Shown: positions 45,245 through 53,164 of the stretch, piece after piece
Numbering within the stretch: position 1 is the first letter of the stretch
How the letters are laid out: each line of letters opens with the position of its first letter
NCBI RefSeq assembly: GCF_018131105.1
Contig: NZ_JAFCJI010000001.1
Span: 1,550,001 to 1,614,000 of the forward strand
DNA from: Bradyrhizobium manausense
GTDB taxonomy: Bacteria > Pseudomonadota > Alphaproteobacteria > Rhizobiales > Xanthobacteraceae
Length of the DNA: 64,000 nucleotides
Direction: 5' to 3'
The notes under the pieces: generated by a model
Told to the model about the DNA's origin: nothing
Seen by the model: only the letters and a program-made list of their open reading frames with translations
Databases searched by the model: none
Translations under genes and position numbers: made by a program

Positions 45245-45991
45245 TTACGGGACGAAGCCCTCAAAGATCATCTGGTCGGCATACTGCCCGATCCGCGTCC
45301 GCTGCTCGGGCGTACGGACGGTCCAACCGAGCAGGGCGCAGCCCAAGACGTTGCGCGCGATCCAAGGGGCGGGCGCCGGCAGGTGGTCGACTTTGAAGGC
45401 GACGAAATGCGGTTGGGTTTGGAAGCCGTGGCGCAGGTACAGCATGCTGTCGCGCTGCTCCTGGGTCAGGTAGGCCCAGTATTCGTCCTCATAGCTCCGC
45501 TGCGCGACGATGCCGCGCGGGCGGGAGGGCAGCAGCTCCCGTAGCGCCAGTACCTGGTCGGGATCGAACGACATGCCGACCGCCTGCCCCTGATAGGACG
45601 CCAGCACCTCGGCCATCCGCTTCACGAGCTTGCGGTCGCCGTCGAAATGGCTTTTCACCTCGATCACCAGCGGCACGCGGCCGGCCACCATGGTGCAGAG
45701 GTCGCTGAGCGACATCATCCGCTCGGGCGTGTCCTTGAACGTGATGGCTCTCAGCTCCGCCGCGGTCTTCGCGACCAGCGGTCCGGTGGCCTCGGTGAGG
45801 CGGCCAAGCGCATGGTCATGATGGACCATGGCCTCGCCGTCAGCCGAGAGCTGGATATCGACCTCGATCGCAAAATTTCCCGCAACCGCCGCCTGCACCG
45901 CGCCCGGCATGTTTTCCACGACGCCACGCGAAATGTCATGCAGGCCGCGATGGGCGACCGGCCGCGCTGTCAGCCAATCCGGAGCACGCAC
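45245..45991 (-). CDS. Glycerophosphodiester phosphodiesterase family protein
   Basis: 248 residues from a GTG at 45991, which lies 10 bases after the RidA-like gene stop and has GAGGTCAGC upstream; longer frames overlap that gene. The GDPD hallmark is HRG at 14-16 (ARPVAHRGLHD), with IEVDIQLSADGEAMVHHDH and LVIEVKS providing the Glu/Asp/Lys metal-site residues. It cleaves glycerophosphodiesters to glycerol-3-phosphate and an alcohol. No signal peptide. Same-strand pair with the RidA gene upstream. Confidence 0.9.
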   Translation of the reverse strand: MRAPDWLTARPVAHRGLHDISRGVVENMPGAVQAAVAGNFAIEVDIQLSADGEAMVHHDHALGRLTEATGPLVAKTAAELRAITFKDTPERMMSLSDLCTMVAGRVPLVIEVKSHFDGDRKLVKRMAEVLASYQGQAVGMSFDPDQVLALRELLPSRPRGIVAQRSYEDEYWAYLTQEQRDSMLYLRHGFQTQPHFVAFKVDHLPAPAPWIARNVLGCALLGWTVRTPEQRTRIGQYADQMIFEGFVP

Positions 45992-46001
45992 GATGCTGAC
46001 C

Positions 46002-46469
46002 TCAGGCGACCTCGAACACGCCTTCGACCTCGACCGCCGCATCCGCGGGCAGCGAGGCGACGCCGACGGTGGTGCGGGCGTGGCGGCCCTTGTCACCGAA
46101 GGCCGCGACCATCAGGTCGGACGCGCCGTTGAGAACCTTCGGCCCGTCCAGGAAGTCCGGTGCCGAATTGATGAAGCCGCCGAGACGAACCACGCGCACG
46201 ACCTTGTCGAGGTCGCCAAGCGCTGCCTTGACTTGCGCGAGCAGGTTGACGGCACAGCCGCGCGCGGCCGCCGCGCCGTCTTCGAGCGAGACGCCGGCGC
46301 CGAGCTTGCCCTTGGCGATCAGCTTGCCGGCGGGATCGAAGCAGACCTGACCCGAGATGAACAGGAGATTGCCGGTGCGCACGAACGGCACGTAGTTGGC
46401 GACGGGGGTGGGGGCTTCGTGCAGCTTGATGCCCTGTTCCGCCAGTTTCTGCTCGACCGTGCCCGCCAT
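46002..46469 (-). CDS. RidA family protein (YjgF/enamine deaminase-like), longer form
   Basis: 155 residues from ATG at 46469. Family features: VRTGNLLFISGQVCFDPAGK, a DLDKVVRVVRLGGFINSAPDF segment and VGVASLPADAAVEVEGVFEV at the end. The RidA active-site arginine is not in the usual place, so it may belong to the Rid4-7 subgroup rather than archetypal RidA, and deaminase activity is unproven. It precedes the GDPD gene on the same strand. Cytosolic trimer expected. Confidence 0.83.
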   Translation of the reverse strand: MAGTVEQKLAEQGIKLHEAPTPVANYVPFVRTGNLLFISGQVCFDPAGKLIAKGKLGAGVSLEDGAAAARGCAVNLLAQVKAALGDLDKVVRVVRLGGFINSAPDFLDGPKVLNGASDLMVAAFGDKGRHARTTVGVASLPADAAVEVEGVFEVA

Positions 46470-46616
46470 GTTCGACCTCGTTGTCCAGAAATTCATCCGC
46501 CCGAGCGCGTCCCGGAGGACACTGGGCGGCGCCCTGTTTCGCCCATTGGGCCGCCACATGCAAGCAACCGGCAGGGCTGCAATTTGTTGAGGGAGGGCAG
46601 GCGGTTCAAAGCGCAT

Positions 46617-46656
46617 GCCGCAACTTTACGTGAAACGGCCTCAGTTGCGGCGCAAC
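46617..46656. promoter_or_regulatory. GTTGC inverted repeats upstream of the EipB-family gene
   Basis: GCCGCAACT at 46617-46625 is a perfect inverse of AGTTGCGGC at 46643-46651, with 17 bases between. The second arm runs on into GCGCAAC, so GTTGC-GGC-GCAAC forms another palindrome (46645-46657). The block lies about 65 bases upstream of the EipB start and 150 bases upstream of the RidA start, in the divergent gap 46470-46718. A protein-binding site is inferred, not identified. Confidence 0.5.
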
Positions 46657-46718
46657 GGAACGGTCAGTAAAATGTCGAATCTGCGCTTTCCCCAGGGAAG
46701 CATCCTCAAGGAACAGAT

Positions 46719-47564
46719 ATGGTGCACCTTTTCCGGACCTCCCTCGGTGTGATGGCGCTCGCGGCGGCCACTTTCGGCCCCGGTGGCGGGGTCCACGCGG
46801 CCAGCGGTCCATTCCTCGCGCATCAGGCGCTGTATGACCTCAGCCTCGTCAAATCGCGCTCCAGCTCGATCAACAGCGCGCGCGGCCGCATCCTCTACAA
46901 TTTCACAGGAAGCTCCTGCGAAGGCTATACGTCCGAATTCCGCCAGGTCTCCGAGCTCGACAGCGGCGAGGGTAAGGTCACCCTCAGCGACCTCCGCTCC
47001 AATTCCTGGGAGGATGCCGCGGGAAAAAGCTATCGCTTCAAGATCGAGACGCGGATGAACGAGACCGCGTCCGGCCTCGTCGACGGCTCGGCGGTGCGCG
47101 ACGGCGACCACATCAACGTCAAGCTGAAGCTGCCGGCGCCGAAGAATTTCACTCTCGACGGCAAGATCGTGTTTCCGACCGAGCAGATCCAGCGCATCAT
47201 TGCAGCCGCCAAGGAAGGCAAATCGCTCCTCGAGCTGTCCGTCTATGACGGCTCCGACGATGGTCAGAAAGTCTACAACACGCTGACCGTGATCGGTCAG
47301 CCGATCCCCGCCGATCGCACGGCTTCGCCCGATCCGGCGACAGCGGACGAGCACATGAAAACGCTAACGCGCTGGCCCGTGACCGTGAGCTATTTCGACC
47401 GCGACGTTAAGCAGAAGGAAGGCGAGCAGACGCCTGTGTATGCGATGTCGTTCGAGCTTTATGAAAATGGCGTCTCCCGCCAGCTCGTGCTCGATTACAA
47501 CGATTTTGTGATCTCGGGCGCGATGGGCAAGTTCGACGTCAAGGACAGCAAGCCCTGCAATTGA
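46719..47564 (+). CDS. EipB family (DUF1849) periplasmic protein
   Basis: 281 residues with a signal peptide ending at about Ala28 (VHAAS). DUF1849 proteins such as Brucella EipB are periplasmic beta-spiral proteins needed for envelope integrity. Wording ALYDLSLVKSRSSSINSARGRI, FPTEQIQRIIAAAKEGKSL and PVYAMSFELYENGVSRQLVLDY is typical. The conserved disulfide partners are present as Cys67 and Cys280, the next-to-last residue. Transcribed divergently from the RidA/GDPD pair. Confidence 0.9.
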   Translation: MVHLFRTSLGVMALAAATFGPGGGVHAASGPFLAHQALYDLSLVKSRSSSINSARGRILYNFTGSSCEGYTSEFRQVSELDSGEGKVTLSDLRSNSWEDAAGKSYRFKIETRMNETASGLVDGSAVRDGDHINVKLKLPAPKNFTLDGKIVFPTEQIQRIIAAAKEGKSLLELSVYDGSDDGQKVYNTLTVIGQPIPADRTASPDPATADEHMKTLTRWPVTVSYFDRDVKQKEGEQTPVYAMSFELYENGVSRQLVLDYNDFVISGAMGKFDVKDSKPCN

Positions 47565-47635
47565 ACGGCGAGGCTGGTCCTCGGCACCGTCTTTCGCTAC
47601 GCTCCCTTCCAATAACAAATGTCGGGAGACAGCCC

Positions 47636-48037
47636 ATGCCCAAGCTCGATCATCTCCGCCCCAGCGGACTGCATCACAATCCCGCTTATTCGCATGTCGT
47701 CACCGCCTCCGGCGCGCGCACGATCTACATCTCCGGCCAGGTGTCGGTGGACGAGGAGGGACGGATCGTCGGCGAGGGCGATCTCGCGGCGCAGACCACG
47801 CAGGTGATGCAGAATCTCGGCCACGCGCTGAAGGCGGCCGGTGCGGGCTACGCCAACATCGTCAAGATCACGACCTTCGTCGTCGGCTACAAGCCGGAGC
47901 TGCGCCCGATCATCGGCAAGGCCCGCTCGGTGTTCTTCGAAGGCATGGAGCCGCCGGCCTCCACCCTCGTCGGCGTGTCCGCGCTTGCCGCGCCGGAATG
48001 GCTGATCGAGATCGAGGCGATCGCGGTTGCGGATTGA
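47636..48037 (+). CDS. RidA family protein
   Basis: 133 residues from ATG at 47636 (GGGAG upstream); an in-frame start at 47561 was rejected as it overlaps the preceding stop. Family wording: TIYISGQVSVDEEGRIVGEGDLAAQT, VMQNLGHALKAAGAGYANIVKITTFV, and PPASTLVGVSALAAPEWLIEIEAIAV. Members hydrolyse reactive imines/enamines or act as related chaperones. It is a second, unlinked Rid paralogue; no operon partner. Confidence 0.9.
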   Translation: MPKLDHLRPSGLHHNPAYSHVVTASGARTIYISGQVSVDEEGRIVGEGDLAAQTTQVMQNLGHALKAAGAGYANIVKITTFVVGYKPELRPIIGKARSVFFEGMEPPASTLVGVSALAAPEWLIEIEAIAVAD

Positions 48038-48055
48038 GGACGGACCGCGCCGGCC

Positions 48056-48166
48056 CGTCATCCCGCAAAAAGTGAAAAACAACCCCATGCACAGTAGAAG
48101 CGCAGTCCGGCGCGGATTTCGCCTTTAGCGAATTCAATTTGACGCGTCGGGCAAAACAGTGGCATG
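48056..48166. repeat. Dispersed repeat segment next to ACT-domain gene
   Basis: Gap DNA between the RidA gene and the convergent ACT gene. It includes AACAACCCCATGCACAGTAG and GACGCGTCGGGCAAAACAG. The 11-mer CGGGCAAAACA here is shared with the start of the long structured repeat at 15898-15908. From memory the same pieces (GTTGTTTTnnn, TGCCCGACGCGTCAAAT on the other strand) occur repeatedly in Bradyrhizobium intergenic DNA. No gene is supported. Confidence 0.5.
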
Positions 48167-48217
48167 ATGCCATGCTGGCATTTTTCGAAAAGACAGGTTT
48201 TCCGGCTTGCGCTTCGG

Positions 48218-48625
48218 CTACAAGGCGTTCGTTTTGGATATCGCTTGCAGAATGGCCATCGCCTCGTCGGCGCGCTCCGCTGGCACGAAGAGATGATCGT
48301 GATGAAAGGCCGACACGGCGTTCACGCTGATCCCGGCTGCGGCGAGACGTGCGGTGATGGCTGCCAGGAAACCTACGGCATCGAGCGCCGAGTGAACCGT
48401 CAGCGTGATCAGGCGCGACGGGAATGCGCAACGTAGTCCTGTCGCTTCGGCGTCCTCGCGCAATACGACCAACGTGGTCCCCTCCTGCTCGCGAAACGTC
48501 AGCAGCGGATGGAGTGCTGCGGGAATGCTCTCGCTCGCCGCGATCGTGCAGAAGACGAAGATGCCTGGCTGCATCTCCGGCTTCATGTGTCTCAGCAGCA
48601 CGGCGGGATCGCCTTCGGCGGTCAT
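48218..48625 (-). CDS. ACT-domain protein
   Basis: 135 residues containing two ACT-like halves: VFCTIAASESIPAALHPLL...GTTLVVLREDAEA, then LITLTVHSALDAVGFLAAITARLAAAGISVNAVSAFHHDHLFVPAER. ACT domains bind amino acids and tune metabolic enzymes; here no catalytic domain is fused, so it is a stand-alone sensor of unknown partner. Its ATG shares one base with the dinB stop (TAATG), so translation is coupled. Confidence 0.85.
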   Translation of the reverse strand: MTAEGDPAVLLRHMKPEMQPGIFVFCTIAASESIPAALHPLLTFREQEGTTLVVLREDAEATGLRCAFPSRLITLTVHSALDAVGFLAAITARLAAAGISVNAVSAFHHDHLFVPAERADEAMAILQAISKTNAL

Positions 48626-49914
48626 TACTCCTGCGCCTTCTCCGGTCCGTCATAGGCGATACCGCGAATGACGGCGGCATTGCCGAATTTCTTGCGCAGG
48701 CTGTCGACCGCGCGCTCGGCATGCGCGGCGCGGCGGTCGAGCATGTCGGTGTCGTCGGCGGGAGAGCCGTCGCGTAGCGCGCTGACGCCGGCGCCCATCA
48801 GGCGGAAGGCGGTACCGTCGATCTCTTTCGCCAGCATCTCGCGGCAGATCGAGAAGATCTTTGCGGCAAGCTGCGTCGGCGCCGCGATCGACTGCGAGCG
48901 GGTGCGCTGGCGGAAGTCGGCGGTCTTCAGCTTCAGCGTGACGGTCGAGCCGGCAAGTTCGCCGCTCTTGAGCCGCGACGACGTCTTCTCGCAAAGCCGC
49001 CACAGGATCTTCTCCAGCGAGGCGAAATCGCGGATGTCGGTCTCGAAGGTGGTTTCACTCGAGATCGTCTTGGCCCCGCGATCGGCCTCGACGCGGCGGT
49101 CGTCGATGCCACGGGCGAGCCGCCACAGCCGTCGGCCGTCGCTCGGAAATTGCCGCATCATCTCGATCTCGTCGGCCTTTTGCAGGTCGGCGATGATACG
49201 GAAGCCGCGCTGAATCAGCCGTTCCTGCGTTGCCGGCCCGACGCCAAAGATGAAGCCGACCGGCTTCTCGGCGAGCATCATGCGCGCTTCCTCCTGATCG
49301 AGCGCGGCAAAGCCGCGCGGCTTGTCGAGATCGGAGGCGATCTTGGCCAGAAACTTGTTGCAGGAGAGGCCGACCGAGACCGAGATGCCGACGTCGCGCT
49401 CGACCTCGCGAGCAAAGCGCGCCAGCACCTTTGCCGGGATCATGCCGTGCACGCGCTCGGTGCCGGAGAGATCGAGAAAGGCCTCGTCGATCGAGAGCGG
49501 CTCGACCAGCGGCGTCAGCGCCTGCATGGCCTGCCGCACCTCGCGACCGACCCGGACATACTTCGCCATGTCGGGCGGGATCACCGTCGCATGCGGGCAG
49601 GCTTCGAGTGCCTTGAACATCGGCATCGCCGAGCGCACGCCATAGGTCCGCGCGATGTAGCAGGCGGCCGACACGACGCCGCGTTTTCCCCCGCCGATGA
49701 TGACGGGCTTGTCGGCGATATCAGGATTGTCGCGCTTCTCGACCGTCGCATAGAACGCGTCGCAGTCGATATGGGCGATGGTCAGTGCGGAGAGCGCGCG
49801 GTGGCGGACGAGGCGAGGGGAACCGCAGGCGGAACAGCGCCGCACGCCCATATCCACATCGGCCAGACAATCCCGGCAAAAGCAGCGGGGCCCGGCCGGG
49901 TCGGGGACGCTCAC
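48625..49914 (-). CDS. dinB: DNA polymerase IV (DinB) with N-terminal zinc-ribbon
   Basis: 429 residues. Y-family polymerase: IAHIDCDAFYATVEKRDNP (Asp50), PLSIDEAFLDLSG with the catalytic Asp-Glu pair, SVGLSCNKFLAKIASDLDKP and a helix-hairpin-helix IFGVGPATQERL. Translesion synthesis enzyme. Unusual: residues 11-33 are CFCRDCLADVDMGVRRCSACG, five cysteines forming a probable zinc ribbon before the palm. Its start ATG overlaps the DUF3572 stop (ATGA) and its stop overlaps the ACT gene start (TAATG): a tightly packed operon. No LexA box found by eye. Confidence 0.95.
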   Translation of the reverse strand: MSVPDPAGPRCFCRDCLADVDMGVRRCSACGSPRLVRHRALSALTIAHIDCDAFYATVEKRDNPDIADKPVIIGGGKRGVVSAACYIARTYGVRSAMPMFKALEACPHATVIPPDMAKYVRVGREVRQAMQALTPLVEPLSIDEAFLDLSGTERVHGMIPAKVLARFAREVERDVGISVSVGLSCNKFLAKIASDLDKPRGFAALDQEEARMMLAEKPVGFIFGVGPATQERLIQRGFRIIADLQKADEIEMMRQFPSDGRRLWRLARGIDDRRVEADRGAKTISSETTFETDIRDFASLEKILWRLCEKTSSRLKSGELAGSTVTLKLKTADFRQRTRSQSIAAPTQLAAKIFSICREMLAKEIDGTAFRLMGAGVSALRDGSPADDTDMLDRRAAHAERAVDSLRKKFGNAAVIRGIAYDGPEKAQE

Positions 49915-50222
49915 GGCACGTCGCGCTCCCAGGTCCGGTCGCCAAGCGCATCGCCCAGCACCTGCCGCGCTGCGGCAACGTTGGTCGGATGCAGTTCCGT
50001 GGCCTTGGCAAAGGCCTTCACGGTGTCGTCATCGCGCAGCACGAAATCGAGCACGCTGAGCAGGAAATTCGGGTCCGAGGCGGCGGTCCGGAGCGACCCC
50101 GGGCCGACTCCTGTCTCGGCGAGAAACAGGCCCAGCCGTTCAGGCTCGCCAGCCACGAAGGACAATGCCTGAATCGCAACGATTTCAGCGACTTCGCGAG
50201 GGTTGTGAACAGGCTTTTTCAC
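49911..50222 (-). CDS. DUF3572 family protein
   Basis: 103 residues from a GTG at 50222 (MKKPVHNPREVAEIVAIQALSF). Longer in-frame starts would run across the GANTC-rich promoter region. The pattern GEPERLGLFLAETGVGPGSLR and FLLSVLDFVLRDDDTVKAFAKATELHP is the DUF3572 family, small helical soluble proteins found in Alphaproteobacteria. It leads the dinB operon, overlapping dinB by 4 bases, so it may be linked to DNA repair. Function is unknown. Confidence 0.82.
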   Translation of the reverse strand: MKKPVHNPREVAEIVAIQALSFVAGEPERLGLFLAETGVGPGSLRTAASDPNFLLSVLDFVLRDDDTVKAFAKATELHPTNVAAARQVLGDALGDRTWERDVP

Positions 50223-50274
50223 GGGCCCGGTTTGCCTTTCCGTTAACTTTCGGTGTCTACTTTGGACTATGCCC

Positions 50275-50398
50275 GAGTCTTGAGACTGAGTCTCGGACGT
50301 GAGTCTCGCGGCCTCCGACAAGCAACTGGAAACCACATCGCAGAAAGTGGCCCCTCGGGTTTAACGAAACTCAAGCGAATCTGAAGCTAGTTTGAATC
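50275..50398. promoter_or_regulatory. Cluster of GANTC (CcrM) sites upstream of divK
   Basis: Five GANTC sites lie within 124 bases: GAGTC at 50275, 50288 and 50301, and GAATC at 50377 and 50394. The first three are set 13 bases apart and include the palindrome GAGAC-TGA-GTCTC (50282-50294). GANTC is the CcrM adenine-methylation target in Alphaproteobacteria; clustering in front of cell-cycle genes is a known way to tie expression to replication. A GTTAAC-type element lies at 50242-50247, a CtrA half-site-like core, but no second half is seen. Confidence 0.7.
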
Positions 50399-50473
50399 CA
50401 GTTTTCGAAGCGCCGGAAAGCGGCGCCTGAGTTGTCACATGCATCGGTCTTTGGGACCAAACAGGAGGGCGGG

Positions 50474-50839
50474 ATGGCTAAGACCGTCCTGATCGTGGAA
50501 GACAACGAGCTTAACATGAAGCTCTTCCGCGACCTGTTGGAGGCGCACGGCTACCAGACTTCCGGCACCAGCAATGGCTACGAGGCGCTCGACCTCGTTC
50601 GCAAGATGCGGCCCGACCTGGTGCTGATGGATATCCAGTTGCCGCAGGTCTCGGGGCTGGAGGTGACGCGCTGGATCAAGGACGATCCGGAGCTGCGCGC
50701 CATTCCCGTCGTCGCGGTCACGGCGTTCGCGATGAAGGGCGACGAAGAGCGCATCCGCGAGGGCGGTTGCGAAGCCTATTTGTCCAAGCCGATCTCGGTC
50801 GGCAAATTCATTGAGACGGTCCGGCGTTTTATCGGATAG
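50474..50839 (+). CDS. divK: Response regulator DivK
   Basis: 121 residues from ATG at 50474, with AGGAGGGCGGG upstream. Single receiver domain: VEDNELN at the acidic pocket, phospho-acceptor Asp53 in LMDIQLP, and YLSKP with the conserved Lys. In Caulobacter DivK is phosphorylated by DivJ, dephosphorylated by PleC and signals through DivL/CckA to control CtrA. The adjacent pleD and the shared promoter with GANTC sites support DivK over another single-domain receiver. Confidence 0.95.
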   Translation: MAKTVLIVEDNELNMKLFRDLLEAHGYQTSGTSNGYEALDLVRKMRPDLVLMDIQLPQVSGLEVTRWIKDDPELRAIPVVAVTAFAMKGDEERIREGGCEAYLSKPISVGKFIETVRRFIG

Positions 50840-50853
50840 GAAGTGAGTTCAAA

Positions 50854-52227
50854 GTGTCCGCGCGTATCCTTGTCGTCGATGACGTCCCTGCCAACGTCAA
50901 ACTGCTAGAGGCCCGTCTCTCCGCCGAATATTTCGACGTGATGACCGCCTCGAACGGCACCGAGGCTCTGGCGCTGGCCCGCCGCGCCGAATGCGACATC
51001 ATCCTGCTCGACGTGATGATGCCCGACATGGACGGCTTCGAAGTCTGCCGCCGGCTGAAGACCGATCCGGCCACGCACCACATTCCCGTCGTGATGGTCA
51101 CCGCGCTCGACAGCCCCTCCGATCGCAACCGCGGCCTCGAAGCCGGCGCCGACGATTTCCTGACCAAGCCCGTGTCCGACGTCGTGCTGATCGCGCGCGT
51201 GCGCTCGCTGACCCGGCTCAAGATGATGACCGATGAGCTGCGCATGCGCGCCATCACCTCGCTCGAGATCGGAATGCAGGCGCCCGAGCGCACCGCCATC
51301 GCCGATGCCGGCAAGGGCGGCCGCATCCTGCTGGTCGACGACCGGCAGTCGTCCTATGAACGGCTGGCGACCATCCTCGCTGCCGAGCACACCATCGACG
51401 TCGAGCCCAATCCGACCGAAGCGCTGTTCCACGCGGCCGAAGGCAATTACGATCTCCTGATCGTCTCGCTCGATCTGAACAATTTCGACGGGCTGCGGCT
51501 GTGCAGCCAGGCCCGCTCGCTGGAGCGCACGCGCCACGTGCCGATCCTCGCGATCGCGGAAGCGGAAAACTCGACGCGGCTGCTCCGCGGCCTCGAGATC
51601 GGCGTCAACGACTATCTGCTCCGTCCGATCGACAAGACCGAGCTGCTGGCGCGCGCCCGCACGCAAATCCGCCGCCGCCGCTACACCGACCATCTGCGCG
51701 ACAACGTGCAGAATTCGATCGAGATGGCGATCACCGACGCACTCACCGGGCTGCACAATCGCCGCTACATGGAGAGCCATCTGGCAACGCTCGCCGAGCA
51801 GGCCTCCACCCGCGGCAAGCCGCTGGCGCTGATGATCCTCGACATCGACTATTTCAAGTCGATCAACGACAATTACGGCCACGACGCCGGTGACGACGTG
51901 CTGCGCGAATTTGCGGTGCGCGTACGCAAGTCGATTCGCGGCATCGATCTGGCCTGCCGCTACGGCGGCGAGGAGTTCGTCATCGTGATGCCGGAGACGG
52001 ATCTGCACGTTGCCGGCATGGTCGCCGAGCGGCTGCGCCGCTCGATCGCGGGCGAGCCGTTCGCCGTCCACAAGGGCACCAAGCGCATCGAGGTCACGAT
52101 CTCCATCGGGCTCACCACGCTCGAGCAGAAGGGCGAGGCGGTGGCCGACGTCCTCAAGCGCGCCGACACGGCGCTCTACCGCGCCAAGCACGACGGACGC
52201 AATCGCGTGGTGTCGCAGGCGGCGTGA
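50854..52227 (+). CDS. pleD: Response regulator diguanylate cyclase PleD
   Basis: 457 residues from GTG at 50854. Order: receiver 1 (Asp53 in LLDVMMPDMDG), a second degenerate receiver (150-275, VSLDLNNFDG in place of the usual acceptor), then a GGDEF domain with active-site GGEEF at 371-375 and an inhibitory I-site R362-x-x-D365. Active PleD makes cyclic di-GMP, and the I-site allows product inhibition. It follows divK by 14 bases. In Caulobacter PleD localises to the stalked pole and drives motility-to-sessile change. Confidence 0.96.
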   Translation: MSARILVVDDVPANVKLLEARLSAEYFDVMTASNGTEALALARRAECDIILLDVMMPDMDGFEVCRRLKTDPATHHIPVVMVTALDSPSDRNRGLEAGADDFLTKPVSDVVLIARVRSLTRLKMMTDELRMRAITSLEIGMQAPERTAIADAGKGGRILLVDDRQSSYERLATILAAEHTIDVEPNPTEALFHAAEGNYDLLIVSLDLNNFDGLRLCSQARSLERTRHVPILAIAEAENSTRLLRGLEIGVNDYLLRPIDKTELLARARTQIRRRRYTDHLRDNVQNSIEMAITDALTGLHNRRYMESHLATLAEQASTRGKPLALMILDIDYFKSINDNYGHDAGDDVLREFAVRVRKSIRGIDLACRYGGEEFVIVMPETDLHVAGMVAERLRRSIAGEPFAVHKGTKRIEVTISIGLTTLEQKGEAVADVLKRADTALYRAKHDGRNRVVSQAA

Positions 52228-52300
52228 GGCGGCTGCGGTAGCAGCACGATGGCGCCATCGCTTGTTGGCTGTTGGTGAGTGACAGCGCCTCATGTTCAGT

Positions 52301-52421
52301 GTCGTCCCGGCGGAGGCCGGGACCCATAACCCCAGGGAGGGGTTATGGAGCGAACTGGTAACTCCTAGTCTTCGCAAAACTGTTGCTGCGGCGTATGGGT
52401 CCCGGCCTTCGCCGGGACGAC
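52301..52421. repeat. Large palindromic repeat after pleD
   Basis: A 28-base arm (52301-52328, GTCGTCCCGGCGGAGGCCGG plus eight more bases) is inverted at 52394-52421 with a single mismatch. Between them CATAACCCC and GGGGTTATG make an inner hairpin. It separates convergent pleD and tetR and could terminate both. From memory the same GTCGTCCCGGCGAAGGCCGGGACCC arms are abundant in Bradyrhizobium. Confidence 0.88.
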
Positions 52422-52423
52422 AG

Positions 52424-53032
52424 TTATGATTGTGGCGAGCGCTTGCCCTTCACAAGCGCCGGCTTCGCATCATCCCCCACATCCACTCCCGCATTCCGCA
52501 GCAGCACCTTCGCCGCTTCCTTGGCGGCGCGCGCCATCGCGGGGTCATCACGGACGAGGTCCTGCGCGATCGAGCCGTCGACCAGCAGCACCAGCTGCGT
52601 TGCGAGCGCGTCCGCGCCCGCAACACCCAGCTCGGTCAGCCGTTCACGAAACCAGACGCGGCGGCTTTCCTTGAACGCGACCGCGATCTTTTTCACGGCG
52701 CGGTCGGAGGGGCCGAGCTCGGCGACCGCATTCACGAACGGGCAGCCGCGAAAATCCTTCGCCGCAAAACGCCGCTCCAGCGAATCGAAGGTGCCGAGAA
52801 TCTGCTCGGCCGGCGGTTTGTCGGAGGGGCGGGCGTGAACGAAGCGGCGCTCCAGATAGGCCGCGATCAGCGCGTCCTTGGAGGGAAAGTGGTTGTAGAG
52901 CGTTCGCTTTGAGATGCCGATCTCGGCTGCAATGGTGTCGACGCCGATGGCGCGAATGCCCTGCAGATAGAACAGCTTGTCGGCGGTCTCGAGGATCCGT
53001 TCCTTCATGTCGGATTTTTCGGCGGACGGCAT
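52424..53032 (-). CDS. TetR family transcriptional repressor
   Basis: 202 residues. The helix-turn-helix is ADKLFYLQGIRAIGVDTIAAEIGISKRTLYNHFPSKDAL (17-55). The C-terminal ligand domain is all-helical with FRGCPFVNAVAELG. The ATG at 53032 lies just below an ACACAG-AC-CTGTGT palindrome and has no clear ribosome site, so the transcript may be leaderless. Divergent from an MFS transporter gene, which it likely represses along with itself. Confidence 0.93.
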   Translation of the reverse strand: MPSAEKSDMKERILETADKLFYLQGIRAIGVDTIAAEIGISKRTLYNHFPSKDALIAAYLERRFVHARPSDKPPAEQILGTFDSLERRFAAKDFRGCPFVNAVAELGPSDRAVKKIAVAFKESRRVWFRERLTELGVAGADALATQLVLLVDGSIAQDLVRDDPAMARAAKEAAKVLLRNAGVDVGDDAKPALVKGKRSPQS

Positions 53033-53033
53033 A

Positions 53034-53103
53034 ACACAGACCTGTGTAACATGCGCCTTGACAGCGCTCGTTACCTATAGACTAATTACACAGGTCTGTG
53101 TAA
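53034..53103. promoter_or_regulatory. Twin TetR operators and the transporter promoter
   Basis: ACACAG-AC-CTGTGT at 53034-53047 abuts the tetR start codon. TTACACAG-GT-CTGTGTAA at 53086-53103 is a second, longer copy with eight-base arms. Between them TTGACA at 53058-53063, a 17-base spacer and ACTAAT at 53081-53086 make a plausible promoter for the transporter, so the second operator covers its start point. A dimer at each box would shut both genes. Confidence 0.85.
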
Positions 53104-53164
53104 CCAAAATCCGAACGAATTGCAGATGCCGGCGCGTGTGCCGCGCCCACAAGGGAGAAGAAAA

